This document shows, piece after piece, positions 46,659-57,380 of a DNA stretch of 64,000 nt. Numbering within the stretch: the stretch's first letter is position 1; each line of letters begins with the position of its first letter. This DNA comes from Chalara sp. BL73 (taxonomy: Eukaryota; Ascomycota; Leotiomycetes; Helotiales), in contig CAKJVC010000155.1 of NCBI GenBank assembly GCA_918026815.1, positions 124,001-188,000 on the forward strand, in the 5' to 3' direction. The notes under the pieces were generated by a model. The model did not search any database. It was not told the DNA's origin and was given only the letters and a program-made list of their open reading frames with translations. A program made the position numbers and the translations under genes.

Positions 46659-47212
46659 AGCATCCCCCAGGCTTCCGATCACAATATAAGAATACCATCC
46701 GCGGCAGAATTTCTCTTTCAGGGCTATACGTTAAGTATCACTCCAATTTAGTTCTATGAGCAGGTCAGCTGAGCAAGTGCGAAGACACTATGCCAAATTT
46801 GGAACTGAGGGGCCAGGAGATGAGGTGTGAAGTGGTAGACGAAAATGTGCATACAGAGAGAAATAGAGACGTAGCCCATTCACGAATCATATGACAACGA
46901 GACAAGGCATACATGTACCTTACTGGGCCTATCATATCTTCAAAAAATAAAAGCCTAATGATCTAGCTTATCTCCGCCTGCCCCCTATTTATTTTACTTG
47001 TACCGCCTTCTAATCCGCAGCATCACCATAACTAGACCTCCAGCGCCAGCAATTCACATTTTCAGTGGCATATATATATTTTCTATATGTGAATCAGCAA
47101 TCATGATATTCCTGTCTTGTTTCTTATATCTTCTCTTAATTCATATGAATAATTCTGGGTTTCTCTTGTCTTGCGGAGAAAACATCCACCATTCCGTGAC
47201 ATTTGAACCCTT
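46659..47212. other. Convergent 3' spacer
   Basis: It lies between the kinase stop and the transporter stop. Nothing coding is supported. Confidence 0.5.
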
Positions 47213-49131
47213 TTAACGTCCCCGATCCAGCCGTTTCCCTCTTGCAAAAAACGCCGCGAACAGCGCCACGCCTGCCCATGCCGTGCTTGCTAGGAAGGTA
47301 TATCGCAAGGCTTCGAAATAGACGCGTCGTGCCAGATCTTGGATCTCGGGGTCAAGATGTCGGAGTGCGGTCACGGAGTGGCGGATGGAGGTTATTAGCT
47401 TTTGAAGGTTAGTAGGAAGAAGGGGATGGAAGAAGGAAGTGAAAAAAAAGGGTGGAAGGGGGGGTACCTCGTCTTTGTTAGGCACGTCGCCGAGGACAAC
47501 GGGGAGGCGATGCGAGAGGATGTTTTGGATTATGGTTGAGGCGGCTGCGACGCCCCAAACCGTTCCCATGGAGCGGAAGAGGTAGACCGTCGAGGTCGAA
47601 ACTGCCTGTTGGGCCTGCTCGAACGCAGCGATGTTCGTGAACAGAATACTCGGATACACAATCCCCTGCCCGATGTTGGCAGGAAACAGGTACGCGACGT
47701 ATTTCCAGCTGCTGTCTTGGTATTGAAGCGAGGCGACGAGTGCGTTGCCTAATGTCATGAGGAAGCACCCGCACCGCACGAGGTTGCTGAGCTGCCCGAA
47801 GCGGGACATTATGTAGCCGGCGATCAATCCGCCGATAGGTGTTGAAAGAGAGGGTATGACGAGCCGCATGCCGGCTTTGGAGGCGCTGTCTAGGAGGACG
47901 ACTTGGAAGAAGAGAGGGATCATGAAGAGAAACTAGTCAACATCAGCATAATGGTTTGCTGTTTGCATATTTATCTTTGGGAAGTTGGTAAACATACAGC
48001 ATAGCTAGACATTCCCACGAGAACATTGCTGATCATGTTTGAGATTACAGTCCGACCCTTTAGCACTGTAGATATACGGGTCAGCAACTCCTTGAGCCAA
48101 TTGATAGGAAACTTACTATGCATAGGCATTACAGGGAGAGCTTTCGTCCTCAATTCAACCACAATGAATGTTACTAAGAGAATAACGCTGGCGACAAAGC
48201 AAAGGATAACTCTGAGGTCCGACCAAGGATATTGGTTTCCGCCCAAGCTCAAAGCAGCTAACTGAACAGAAAGTCCAACTACGAGCAAAACAGCTCCGGA
48301 AACGTCAATCTGTACCCAAGCAGACTTCTTCGCATCCGTGCCATCAGCTTCAACGCCAGTTTCCCTCACAGGTGGATTTCTGATAACCAGATACCCAATC
48401 ACCAAGCCCGCGAACGAGACTGGCACCTGGCACAGAAAACACCATCGCCAACCAATAGTATCCGCAATTATGCCTCCTAAACTCGCACCACAAATCGCAC
48501 CAAATCCGTGAAGGCCATTTTGCACCGCTTGGTACATGCCTCGATTCTGCAGGGGAATAATGTCCGAATTAATGATTGTAGCCATAGTAATGAGGCCCCC
48601 ACCTCCAAGACCCGTCAAGCCACGCATGACGTTTAAAAATATGATATTGGGCGCGAGGCCGCAGCCCAGACATCCTAAAGAAAAGGTGATGGTCGCAGTG
48701 AAGAACATCGCGCGCCGGCCGAGGATATCTGAGAAACGGCCATAGAGTGGTTGGAAGGCCGTCGTGGTAATGAGGTAGGCGGTCGTGAGCCAGGAGATGG
48801 TGTTGGCGGCGTTGAAGTCGGAGCCGATTACCGCGTATGTTGACGCTGTGATGGTCCCGTCGAAGCCTGAGAGGAAGACATTGCAGAAGATTGCTGGCTC
48901 GAGTTAACTAGCGGTAAAGGTGTGAAGGAGTAGATTACCTGTTTCGATCCAGAAAAACCCCGGGGCAAGTGATTTCTTAGACCATCTTTCTTCCACATTA
49001 CCATTTTCTACGTCAACGGCTGATTTTGGTAATAATACGGATGTCTCATCCCATGTCGAATCTTCATGCTGAATACCAGTTTCGATCCGATCACTCGATG
49101 ACTCGATTTCTGGACTCGTCTCCTGGACCAT
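47213..49131 (-). CDS. MFS drug:H+ antiporter, DHA2 type, 14 TM (562 aa, 5 exons)
   Basis: A multidrug/toxin or amino-acid exporter type (DHA2/VBA-like); substrate unknown. Minus-strand exons: 48939-49131, 48117-48893, 47998-48065, 47468-47932, 47213-47398. The N-terminus is hydrophilic and acidic (about 55 aa). TM1 onward: FFWIETAIFCNVFLSGFDGT, NTISWLTTAYLITTTAFQPL, YGRFSDILGRR (motif A), RGLTGLGGGGLITM (typical of DHA2), QNGLHGFGAICGASLGGIIA (motif C region) and GWRWCFLCQVPVS. The last intron (47399-47467) has a TACTAACC branch point; keeping it in would add an odd Pro/Phe stretch, so I spliced it. Length and TM number are normal. Confidence 0.92.
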
Positions 49132-50004
49132 CCTGCTATCCAATTGATAGATAAATAAACAAGAAATTGAGACAAAGATTAAAGCATATTTTTTTTCTGG
49201 ACGATGCACTTTCATATATAAAGAGTTGATCTTACCCGCTTTTGGCTTGGTGGAGCACGCAATTTTTGCATGGCGGACATCAACTCCATCTTTGCCTCTC
49301 GGCTCAAAAGAGTACTAATAATACAAAATGAAAGATACATGGAAACTCTATTGAGGTTATATCAAAATCTGAGTGTTCACAAATATTCATAGACACTTGT
49401 CCTTCTACCGAAAATAAGGGAAAACAATGGGAGGAAATGTTATGTGGTCGAGGAAAATTATGGGCAATATACGTCATGTAGTTAGGCTTCCCGTTGTTAC
49501 CCGACCCGGTTTCCGAGCCGAGATCTTCAAGTTCGGGTCCGCACATTAATTAAGATGTTACAAGATACCGCAAATTTACGGGAATAGATAACTTGAGAGA
49601 TTTAAGAGAGGATTCAATGATCAGTCCTATATCGGAAAGAATAATGGGCGTGTTTAGATAATAAGCCTGAGCTCAATCCCACATTATTCTAACTTCTCTA
49701 CTCTCAAAGAATACTGATTCCGCATTCATGCCACGTTTATGGGTGTTAGTGAAATTCGTACTACAAAGATTGATCAAGCTTACAGCTGATATTTATAATA
49801 AAATCAACAAATAAACGTTCGAAATTTTGAAGCCTACTAGGTTGTTTACCGGTCTCGAATTGTACCCAACATTAAAATCAAAACTTTGGTGCAAGTAAAA
49901 ATAGCCTAGACGCCAGACGAAGCGATTGTCTATTTCTGCCCATTTGTAAGGTGGTATGTATCTATTTTACTCAAATTTCTGGGTCGTGCTTCGTAACTTA
50001 AATA
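49132..50004. other. Intergenic region upstream of the DHA2 transporter
   Basis: AT-rich spacer holding the transporter promoter and the 3' flank of the HET gene. No gene is supported. Confidence 0.45.
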
Positions 50005-52164
50005 TCATTCAAGGACTATTAACCTGGCGGTCGCTTGCCTTAAGTCTTCTATAAACGGCCTCATCTCGCCAGAAAATACCCCAACCCTTCGGAAAGTGCC
50101 TCGGCTAGTTGAACGAACAAGCAAGGCATTCAAATCTCCATAGCCTAATTCAAGCGTGTCCCACCTTTCTAAGATGAGCGGTAGAAGCGCAAAGCCATCG
50201 AGTGAATCATCCGCCTCAAAAAGTTCATCCACACGGGCCTCCACACTTGTGCCGCTAGAAAGAATAAAGAAGGATTCTCTCATGTTGGCATTCCTCGTCT
50301 TCTCCTTTAGATAGGATCTTTGATGAGCCAATATCAGCAACCTACCAATGCACATAAGAGATGGCCATAGATTCGTCGCATCACTCAAAGCGAAAGGTTC
50401 GCAATCGCTAGACATGAACACATATGCAAGAGGTGAAAAGCTCGAGTCTCCCCACTCTGATGACTGGTAAAGCATCATCTCGGTGGAAAAGTCTATTGGC
50501 CCTTCAAATGAAGCCCAATGCCAGCTGGGAGCTCGATGTGGTGGACTACGGCGGGCCAAATGTACCAGAGCCGGAAGAGCCTGCCACGAAGATGGCCCAG
50601 GCAACCACAGAAGTGACTGAGGAAAGCTTTTGCTCGAGAATCCGCGGTAATACTTCTCATTAGTAAGCTGGGCCACGCGTTGTCCGATGCCATCCAAAGC
50701 TTTAAAGATGTCTTTATCAGGAAAAGTGAGTGAAGCTTGGCAGTAGCTTTGCATGAGTGAACAACGCCGTTTTCGGATTATCCATTTGGAATTTCGGGGA
50801 AGAACGCGAGCAGTCTTCCCCATGTGCAGTTCTTGTTTCGCGTGCGCCGACAAAAGGTCAGAGGGTTCTACCAGTGACCAAAAAGGGAACTTTTCAGCCC
50901 AATATACTGCGCTAAGATCCTTTTGGATGTCCGGGAAGTTAGCAGAAGCCACAGCTTCGGAACACTGCCATAATACCTCAGAGCCGTTAAAAGAAAGCAT
51001 CCTGGGACTAAGCACCGATTCTTGAAGAACCCAGCTACGTCTCATCAGGGGACTTTGATCTAGTAGCTCGAATGAGTCACTCAATTTCTGTCTGTGGGCA
51101 CTCATGCTGAACGTTTGTTCACCGTCTTCGATTGCATCCCATACTATAGCAACCACTTTAGAATCTATATCTATGGTGCTCTGCGTTGATGAGAAAAGAC
51201 CATACTCTGGTCCCGATGCGTGGGAAGCCCCTATATTAATAAAAGAATTCATATAAACTTGTCCCATCCTTGATGCCTCGAAATCCCAATCAGCTTTGGC
51301 CTCCGCATCTGGACCTTGCAGTATACAGAAACAATCTATCCAAATATAGTCAATACTTAACCGGCGAACCGTGCTGATTGCGTCTTGGAAGGTCCTGGAG
51401 AATGTAGCAAGTGGGACTCCCTCGAGAAGCTTGGGCATAGTCTCCTTTGACAGCATCCAAAACGTTTCGTTACCCCAACACTGATAAACTTCTGGTCAGT
51501 CATATACCGCAGATACTTCATATAGCGGGAATTAAATAACGCATACATGGCTTAACGTAGCATAGTATCCTTTGAGTTTGTCATCAGAGCTATTCCGAAG
51601 ACGAATAAGATCCTTTGAAACGTCTAATAATCTCGTAGGCAACCAGTCGACTTCAGAATTCCTAAAGCAACTGAAATGTCCTTCATGACACTGAGCTAAC
51701 CAGCATCTCGCTAGCTCAAATATATCTTCATCGGCAGTGCTGATTTGAGCTGCAACGCCTCCAAGGAGACGATGAAGCCTACTCTTTGGTTGAAGCCGAT
51801 TAATGTATACACTGAGTAATTTCCCACTCCCGCTTATAGAGAGAATAAATTGCAGATAATCCCCATTCTGCGAAATATTTTCCAAGCAATAGCCAAGAGC
51901 CTTGAATCCACGCGCGTCGAGCCCTTCGTGATCAGATTCATGTAACTTTTCTTCTAGCTGCACGCAAATCCAACAGCCTCGCTCAACAGAATCCGACAAG
52001 CTCTCATACGACACATGATGCTGAGGTAGAGTACTGACCTCTCCCGGCGCTTGTTTTGAAGCCCGCCGCTCGTGATGCCATTTCCGCCACCATTTATAAG
52101 AACCTTTGGCGAAGATAGAATTGCAAATACCACACAATATTTTCGAGTTTCGACTGCTTTCCAT
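50005..52164 (-). CDS. HET-domain (heterokaryon incompatibility) protein (697 aa, 2 exons)
   Basis: Minus-strand exons are 51547-52164 and 50005-51480, with a 66-nt intron (GTATGC...TTATCAG) that falls exactly inside the first HET motif, ATLSH|CWGNETFW. The second and third motifs are TFQDAISTVRRLSIDYIWID-CFCILQG and the segment ASRMGQVYMNSFINIGASHA. RRSWVLQESVLSPRMLSF follows, as is usual. The N-terminal 120 residues contain paired Cys (ILCGICNSIF; GCWICVQLEE), a frequent N-terminal feature of these proteins. No STAND/NACHT module is attached. HET proteins trigger cell death after non-self fusion; this one's partner is unknown. Confidence in the domain is very high. Confidence 0.94.
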
Positions 52165-53225
52165 CGTATAAATGATGTTAGACAAGGGTTGGTATAATGA
52201 GAGCTAAATGTTGTACCAGATACATGGCCAGCATGTGACTGGGCTGTATGCTTCTTTTATGCATGCTTAATCAGCTGCTGAATCCTTGTCCAAAATATGA
52301 ATTACCGCATAATTCGGATATAAGGCCTACATGAAAATGCTTCACAACTTTTGTTACGTCACACCCCATGGTTTGTAATAGTCGTACTCGGACGGCTAAG
52401 CCGCGCTATGCAGAGAAATGCCATGACGGCCATGGCCTTTCCAGTCCACGGACTATTAGATATTCCCCACGAACCATGGCCGGCCACAAGCCATATTCCA
52501 TCATATCCTCTAGGTATCGTATCCACAGGTTCAAGTATAGAATCTGAGACCCTGGGCAAGATAGCTGTGCCTCTATTAATGACGAACCGAAAGCACAAGG
52601 GATTTTCTCGTGACTACCAAATGATGAGTGTCTATGACGCCTTATGACGCCTGGCCTGAGAGGATAGCATGATATTTGCTACCTTCTTTCTTTGCTGACC
52701 ATCTTGGTGATTGAACTACTAAAGAGTGCACAGTCAAGCTTGAGATTTGGAGGTTTTGTTCTTGCTTCCGGAAAGAGTACTGCGAAACATTGTGGTGGCT
52801 ATGCTCCCGCGAGATCAAGCTTTTCGTACCAGATTCCGCACCTGTTTCTCTTTTTTCAAGATATTGACACTTGAGAGCTCACTTCTGTTGTCTTTTCCTA
52901 CAGAAATCGCTTCAACTGGATGACGCAGTTGAACCCCTCGTCCCACAGATAACCCCAAGGGAATTGACAAAAACTTGAAGGATAACTCGGAATTGTAAGT
53001 GACAATACGGGACCTTCACGCTTGGGCAAGAGTTCCTTCTTCTCTAATAACCTCAGTCCCACCTCTATCACTTCTCCTCAGCCACAGGGACTAATTGCTG
53101 CCCTCCGTAACCTAACATACCTTCAAAGGCAGTATTAATGATAACGGTTAAAGACATAGAAAGCTTTTTGAGTTAACAAGAATACCCAAGTTTCCGAAAC
53201 TCTCGCCGCCTACACAACTGTGGGG
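52165..53225. other. Gene-poor region next to a pseudogene
   Basis: Only short frames are present; none shows a domain. With the adjacent HET gene and kinase relic it looks like accessory DNA. Confidence 0.45.
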
Positions 53226-54125
53226 TTAAGAATGATTAGATCTGGTAATGTCACATTCCCTATGGATAAGCACATTGCGCGGCTTCCTATCCCCCCGCAA
53301 AACTCTAATCTCATGCCGTAGATTAACCATTTCTCGAATCTGAGATGTCCATTTCTTCCTCCGCGAGTACGCCACGACAGAAGCATCCGCCTCTCGTCGC
53401 GTAGGGAGGTCCTTTAGATCTGTTGGTATATATTCTTCCAGGGTCCCAATGATTTGCACGTTATCAGCGGGTGTAACGATACCTGTTAATTTGGGTACTC
53501 GAATAGACAAGGCGTGTTGAGAGTGTGCGATTTCCCGGAAGTAATCATATTCCCGTTCAATTGCTTCCCAGTTGAAACGTTCCCCACTCTTGCAACACTC
53601 TTTCTTGTCCATCTAGTAATACTTGTGTAATTCCTCCCTGACCTTGGATTTGCTCTAAGACCTGAATCCCTTCCGATGAGTATTTATGCAAATCAAAATC
53701 ATTGTTGATCTTCACTGGAGGTGGAGGATAGCTCTCCTCATCGTGATATTCTTGCTCTAATATCTCTGCTTTGAAATTAACGGTGGCAAAACGCAAGGAA
53801 ATTATTTCTGGGTAGAGTAGAGAATACAGAGTCACAAATCCTATGGCAATTGGGGGTGCCAGCCGAGCAAAGCTTGGTCTTCTAAGTTCATAAATAAGGT
53901 CCTTAATTTCCTACAGAACAGATTCTTCCTCTTCCACAATATAGTCAAGACCTGCAGCCTCGTAACGCTTGATCAGAGGTCCCCCGATTCTGCCATATAG
54001 AAAGCCAACAGGGAGGAAGCTCGCAATGATACGCTTGCCATTGCAGATTATTATAACTGAGATCCACTTTTACCACACGATAATCCCACTCAGGCAGGTT
54101 TTCGTCGGAGCCTATTTGGTTTGCT
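53226..54125 (-). pseudogene. Broken protein-kinase-like gene (fungal-specific kinase-like family)
   Basis: On the minus strand pieces of one protein appear in order but in different frames. They are ENLPEWDYRVVKVDLSYNN; then FLYGRIGGPLIKRYEAAGLD up to SVL, an in-frame TAG; then IKDLIYELRRPSFARLAPP through VLLDGQERVLQEW; then after another frame change FNWEAIEREYDYFREIA. The last piece continues to MVNLRHEIRVLRGDRKPRNVLIHRE and stops early. The GDRKPRNVLIHRE segment is the catalytic-loop region (GD-K--N-), with the usual preceding histidine/aspartate context altered. The downstream DFG-like region is missing. At least two frameshifts, one stop and a truncated end mark it as dead. The N-terminal limit is approximate. 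Confidence 0.75.
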
Positions 54126-54621
54126 TAATATGTATGTGCGTAAGGATATTTGTTTTAACAAAATTTGTTAGCGGTGACCAACACCAATTAGAACGAGAAG
54201 GGGCCTTGGGAAATTATTTCAACCATTAGATGCAAATAAACAGTGAGAATTCTCGGTCAGATGGCTGAGAGAGTGAGACAAAATATGATCTAGATACTCC
54301 AAATATAGCTGAGCCTATTTACTGGTGTTGCCATGCTTATAGCTTACACAAAGCCCATGAGGATCAACATGAGGATCAAAAACTTAAGTCCATACTCTCC
54401 TTGTCACAATAGCGACCAAGATTGTTGGACAATGACATGGGTAGCGATCTACAAAGTTTCTGCCCCCACTCCTGGTCTTCGGGCTGCTAAGCCCGATCGC
54501 ACTCCCGAAGTGTCGCCCTGCAACGTTAGGGATACCCGAAGTACTTGAATATCAACTGGCTTTTGCTTTACCATCTTCTACCTGAGATTGTGTTTCTTGA
54601 TTGATCTATATTACTCACAAT
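54126..54621. other. Promoter region of the SDR gene
   Basis: It carries the CGG-N10-CCG palindrome listed separately; nothing else was recognised. Confidence 0.45.
54480..54495. promoter_or_regulatory. CGG-N10-CCG palindrome, candidate Zn2Cys6 factor site
   Basis: CGGGCTGCTAAGCCCG is a perfect inverted repeat (CGGGCT / AGCCCG, 4-nt spacer), 127 bp upstream of the SDR start codon. The inverted CGG triplets with 10-bp spacing match the type of site bound by Zn2Cys6 dimers such as Put3. Binding is inference. Confidence 0.45.
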
Positions 54622-55790
54622 ATGGCAAAATCTATTATCGTCACAGGAGCTAGCAGAGGAATTGGGCTTGCGATTGCGCAATTTCTTCTAAAGGAGTCGC
54701 ACAATGTTTTTCTAGTAGCGAGAACGGTTGAACCACTGGAGAAATTGAAAGCAGAGTATCCTGGAAAGGTAGACTTTCTTGCTGCTGATCTGGCGGACTT
54801 TGCCGTATGTGTTTTTGCCATTGTGCTTTCATCCATAACGCTCTTCAGGCTGTGCAACATTGTCTCGGTGGTTAGGATGCGACATATCTCATTCTAAAAT
54901 TGAACAGAATGTCCTCATCCAAGATCTTATCTCTTCAGAGTGTACCGAAGATTCTCAAAGATCTTGACATGGCATTTTGACTGCATTGAATCACGGTTTT
55001 CATCACATCATGAGATTCTAAGTTGTGGCAAGTCCGCATTGAATTGTTTTCTAGCGTTTTATATGTAAGAGTATTCTAAGTATGTTAGGCTAACGCAATC
55101 ACTGTAGAATGGTCCTAAAGTGATCGATCTTACATTAAAGGCCTTCTCCAAGATTGATGGTCTCATCATAAACCATGGGACCCTCACTCCCGTCAAGAGA
55201 ATCGCCGATAGCACACCAGAAGAATGGCGCGGCCTCTACGACATCAACTTCTTCTCCGCTCTTGCCTTCGTACGCTCCCTCCCCCTGCTTCCTCGATAAT
55301 CACCTCAGATAACCAATTCTAGCTACAACCCGCGATCCCACATCTCCGCACCACGTCAGGGAGTGTGGTTTTCGTGTCCTCCGGCGCTGCTACAAGCTTC
55401 ACCGCAACATGGGGACCCTACGGTAGCTCCAAAGCAGCAATCAACCATCTCACTGGCACTCTCGCGAATGAAGAGCCAAAAATCACCGCTGTGGCGATCA
55501 GACCTGGGACCGTGGATACGGAGATGCAGGCCGAAATTCGACGCAGCGAAGGTGTTATGGATAAGAAAGACTACGAAAGGTTCTCGAAGCTGCATACTGA
55601 GAAGCAACTTTTAAAGCCAGAGCTACCAGGGAATGTAATTTCGAGATTAGCTTTGGGAGCCGACAGGGCTTTGAGTGGGAAGTTTTTAACGTGAGTATTA
55701 CAAGCTGTTGAGATTTTTGAATGGTACGTGTTCTGACTTTAGGCACACAGCTGGAATTCTGAAGATCTTGCTGCATATCAAGACGCTTAA
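54622..55790 (+). CDS. Short-chain dehydrogenase/reductase, IRC24-like (250 aa, 4 exons)
   Basis: An NADP(H)-dependent SDR related to yeast Irc24/Yir035c benzil reductases, itself akin to sepiapterin reductases. Exons: 54622-54804, 55108-55269, 55323-55690, 55751-55790. The cofactor motif is VTGASRGIGLAIAQF, followed by the acidic LAADLAD. The NAG-type motif is replaced by LIINHG. The active site is VVFVSSGAAT (Ser) and YGSSKAA (Tyr-x-x-x-Lys), and the PG motif is IRPGTVDTEM. The last 14 residues (WNSEDLAAYQDA at the end) require the final intron GTGAGT...CACACAG. The first intron is 303 nt, the longest in the window, and may hide an alternative exon. The ATG at 54622 is the obvious start. 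Confidence 0.92.
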
Positions 55791-56084
55791 ATTCGACCGT
55801 TGTTCTTACTCTTTCCGGAAGCTTGTTCATCCGACTGTACACATGCACACATAGGGACAGAACATAGATTTCTCCTTTCTATGACAAACTGTTCATTGGG
55901 TCAGGTCAATATCTTTGGGTTCTTCGAAAATTAGAAATGTATTCCCTACACACTCTGCCCATCTGAATGCTCGAGACACTGTCGCTAGCTTTAAAAAGCA
56001 TATAAGATAGAGCTAGTACAGAATATCATTACATCACATTAGTCCACAAAGACTAGTCTCATAATATTACATGTCATTTCTCCA

Positions 56085-57182
56085 TCAGTTCGAACTCGTA
56101 CTGAAATAGTAGTTATCCCAAAGATAGAGGTAATCATCCACAATGCTCGAAATCAATGACGGTAACCTCGACGATACACCTGTCACCAAATTTCGTGTTA
56201 CATCCAGATATGCAGGTCCTCGCATAGCCCAGTAAAGCATATTCCAACCCCTTCGATTCCACTCATCTTTTTCCAATGCAGTTGTTCTTAGTCCGTCTTT
56301 TCTCAACTGTCTAGCTGCAAACTCCACACTCAGACCTAACACCCATGGGGTCCAGTCCCTCTTATTTCTCGTCCTCGACATAGCTACTGCATATATCACT
56401 GGCTGCAAGATATGTAGCCACTCCGCTAACTGAGCCGAACCATTGACCTTGTTCAGTAACATATTGGGCGCCTTGATATCATCCGCTGTCAGAACTTTTG
56501 AGAGGAGATAACTCGAGATATCTCCATGATTTGGTAATGGTGGGAGACTTAAACCGGTCCGTTTCATGGTATACTCTGTGGGCTCTTTTGAGCGAGGCTC
56601 ATGGAAACCTTCATCCGAGAACTCGTCCTCTTCCTGGTTTGGATCTTCGGGTATAATCTCTCGCTCTGGCAGAGGTGGTGTAACCAGCGGCCTTGAATTT
56701 GTGATCCGTAGCAAACATAACCGACAAACAGCCTTAATTATCTCCAAAACTATGACAACCCTCCATCGTACTTTTTCTCCCTTCCGTTTCGCAGCCATTT
56801 CCCACAAAAGCTCCGTATATTGAATCATGGATAGTAAAGTCGCTATCCTCCTGTAGAACTTCGACCGTTGTATCCAAAACTTGGTGTACCGATTATGAGG
56901 AGTTTGTTGCCGTGGCATGCCAGGGAGTTTCGAGAGTGCGCGAGTAAGAAGGGTATCATGATACATCGATAGCAGTTGAATCGAAGAGTGTAAACTTTCT
57001 GATGCTAATTCAGCATCTCGGAAACGTCCTGGAATGATATATGTGAGAGACCGCAGCGCTGACTCGATCTGTGTAACTGAGCTCTGATTCTTGGTGATGA
57101 ACTCGCCATACATGTTCAGCCATTTCGGAGGTAAGGCAAGCGCATTTGGCACCTGGCGTCGAGCGTTCTTGAGTGTATCCAT
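56085..57182 (-). CDS. PEX16: Peroxisomal membrane protein PEX16 (365 aa, intronless)
   Basis: A peroxin for peroxisomal membrane protein insertion and peroxisome biogenesis. Recognised from the N-terminal LPPKWLNMYGEFITKNQSSV, ESALRSLTYIIPGRFRD, LPGMPRQQTPHNRYTKFW and the middle helix MIQYTELLWEMAAKRKGE. The C-terminal segment has RDWTPWVLGLSVEFAARQL, WNMLYWAMRGPAYLDVTRN and DDYLYLWDNYYF. An acidic loop (EDPNQEEDEFSDEGF) lies near residue 195. Length fits fungal Pex16. I chose the ATG at 57182, which gives the family start MDTLKNARRQVPNALALPPK. An upstream in-frame ATG at 57377 would add 65 residues and run into the 5' end of the divergent gene. Confidence 0.94.
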   Translation of the reverse strand: MDTLKNARRQVPNALALPPKWLNMYGEFITKNQSSVTQIESALRSLTYIIPGRFRDAELASESLHSSIQLLSMYHDTLLTRALSKLPGMPRQQTPHNRYTKFWIQRSKFYRRIATLLSMIQYTELLWEMAAKRKGEKVRWRVVIVLEIIKAVCRLCLLRITNSRPLVTPPLPEREIIPEDPNQEEDEFSDEGFHEPRSKEPTEYTMKRTGLSLPPLPNHGDISSYLLSKVLTADDIKAPNMLLNKVNGSAQLAEWLHILQPVIYAVAMSRTRNKRDWTPWVLGLSVEFAARQLRKDGLRTTALEKDEWNRRGWNMLYWAMRGPAYLDVTRNLVTGVSSRLPSLISSIVDDYLYLWDNYYFSTSSN

Positions 57183-57380
57183 TGCGCTCAGAGGTGAGAG
57201 GATGGTAATGTTGACGCGTGAAGGAAAATAAAGTCGTGCTGTTATTTCAGAAGCTTGGGAAGCCGTGTCCAAGCCGAGGCTCCAAACACGTGCCTTGATC
57301 GGCGATAAGGGCGATAAGTAAGCTTGGTCACCAAAAAGCTCATAGAATGTTAGCATTCCTCGCGCACACCTGAACATATT
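57183..57380. promoter_or_regulatory. Short divergent promoter, PEX16 / F-box-WD gene
   Basis: Only 198 bp separate the two start codons on opposite strands. No known motif was identified. Confidence 0.5.

Noticed and set aside
54333..54548. 71-codon frame covering the CGG palindrome
   Set aside because: It lies in the SDR promoter and shows no protein-like features; the palindrome explains the notable sequence better.
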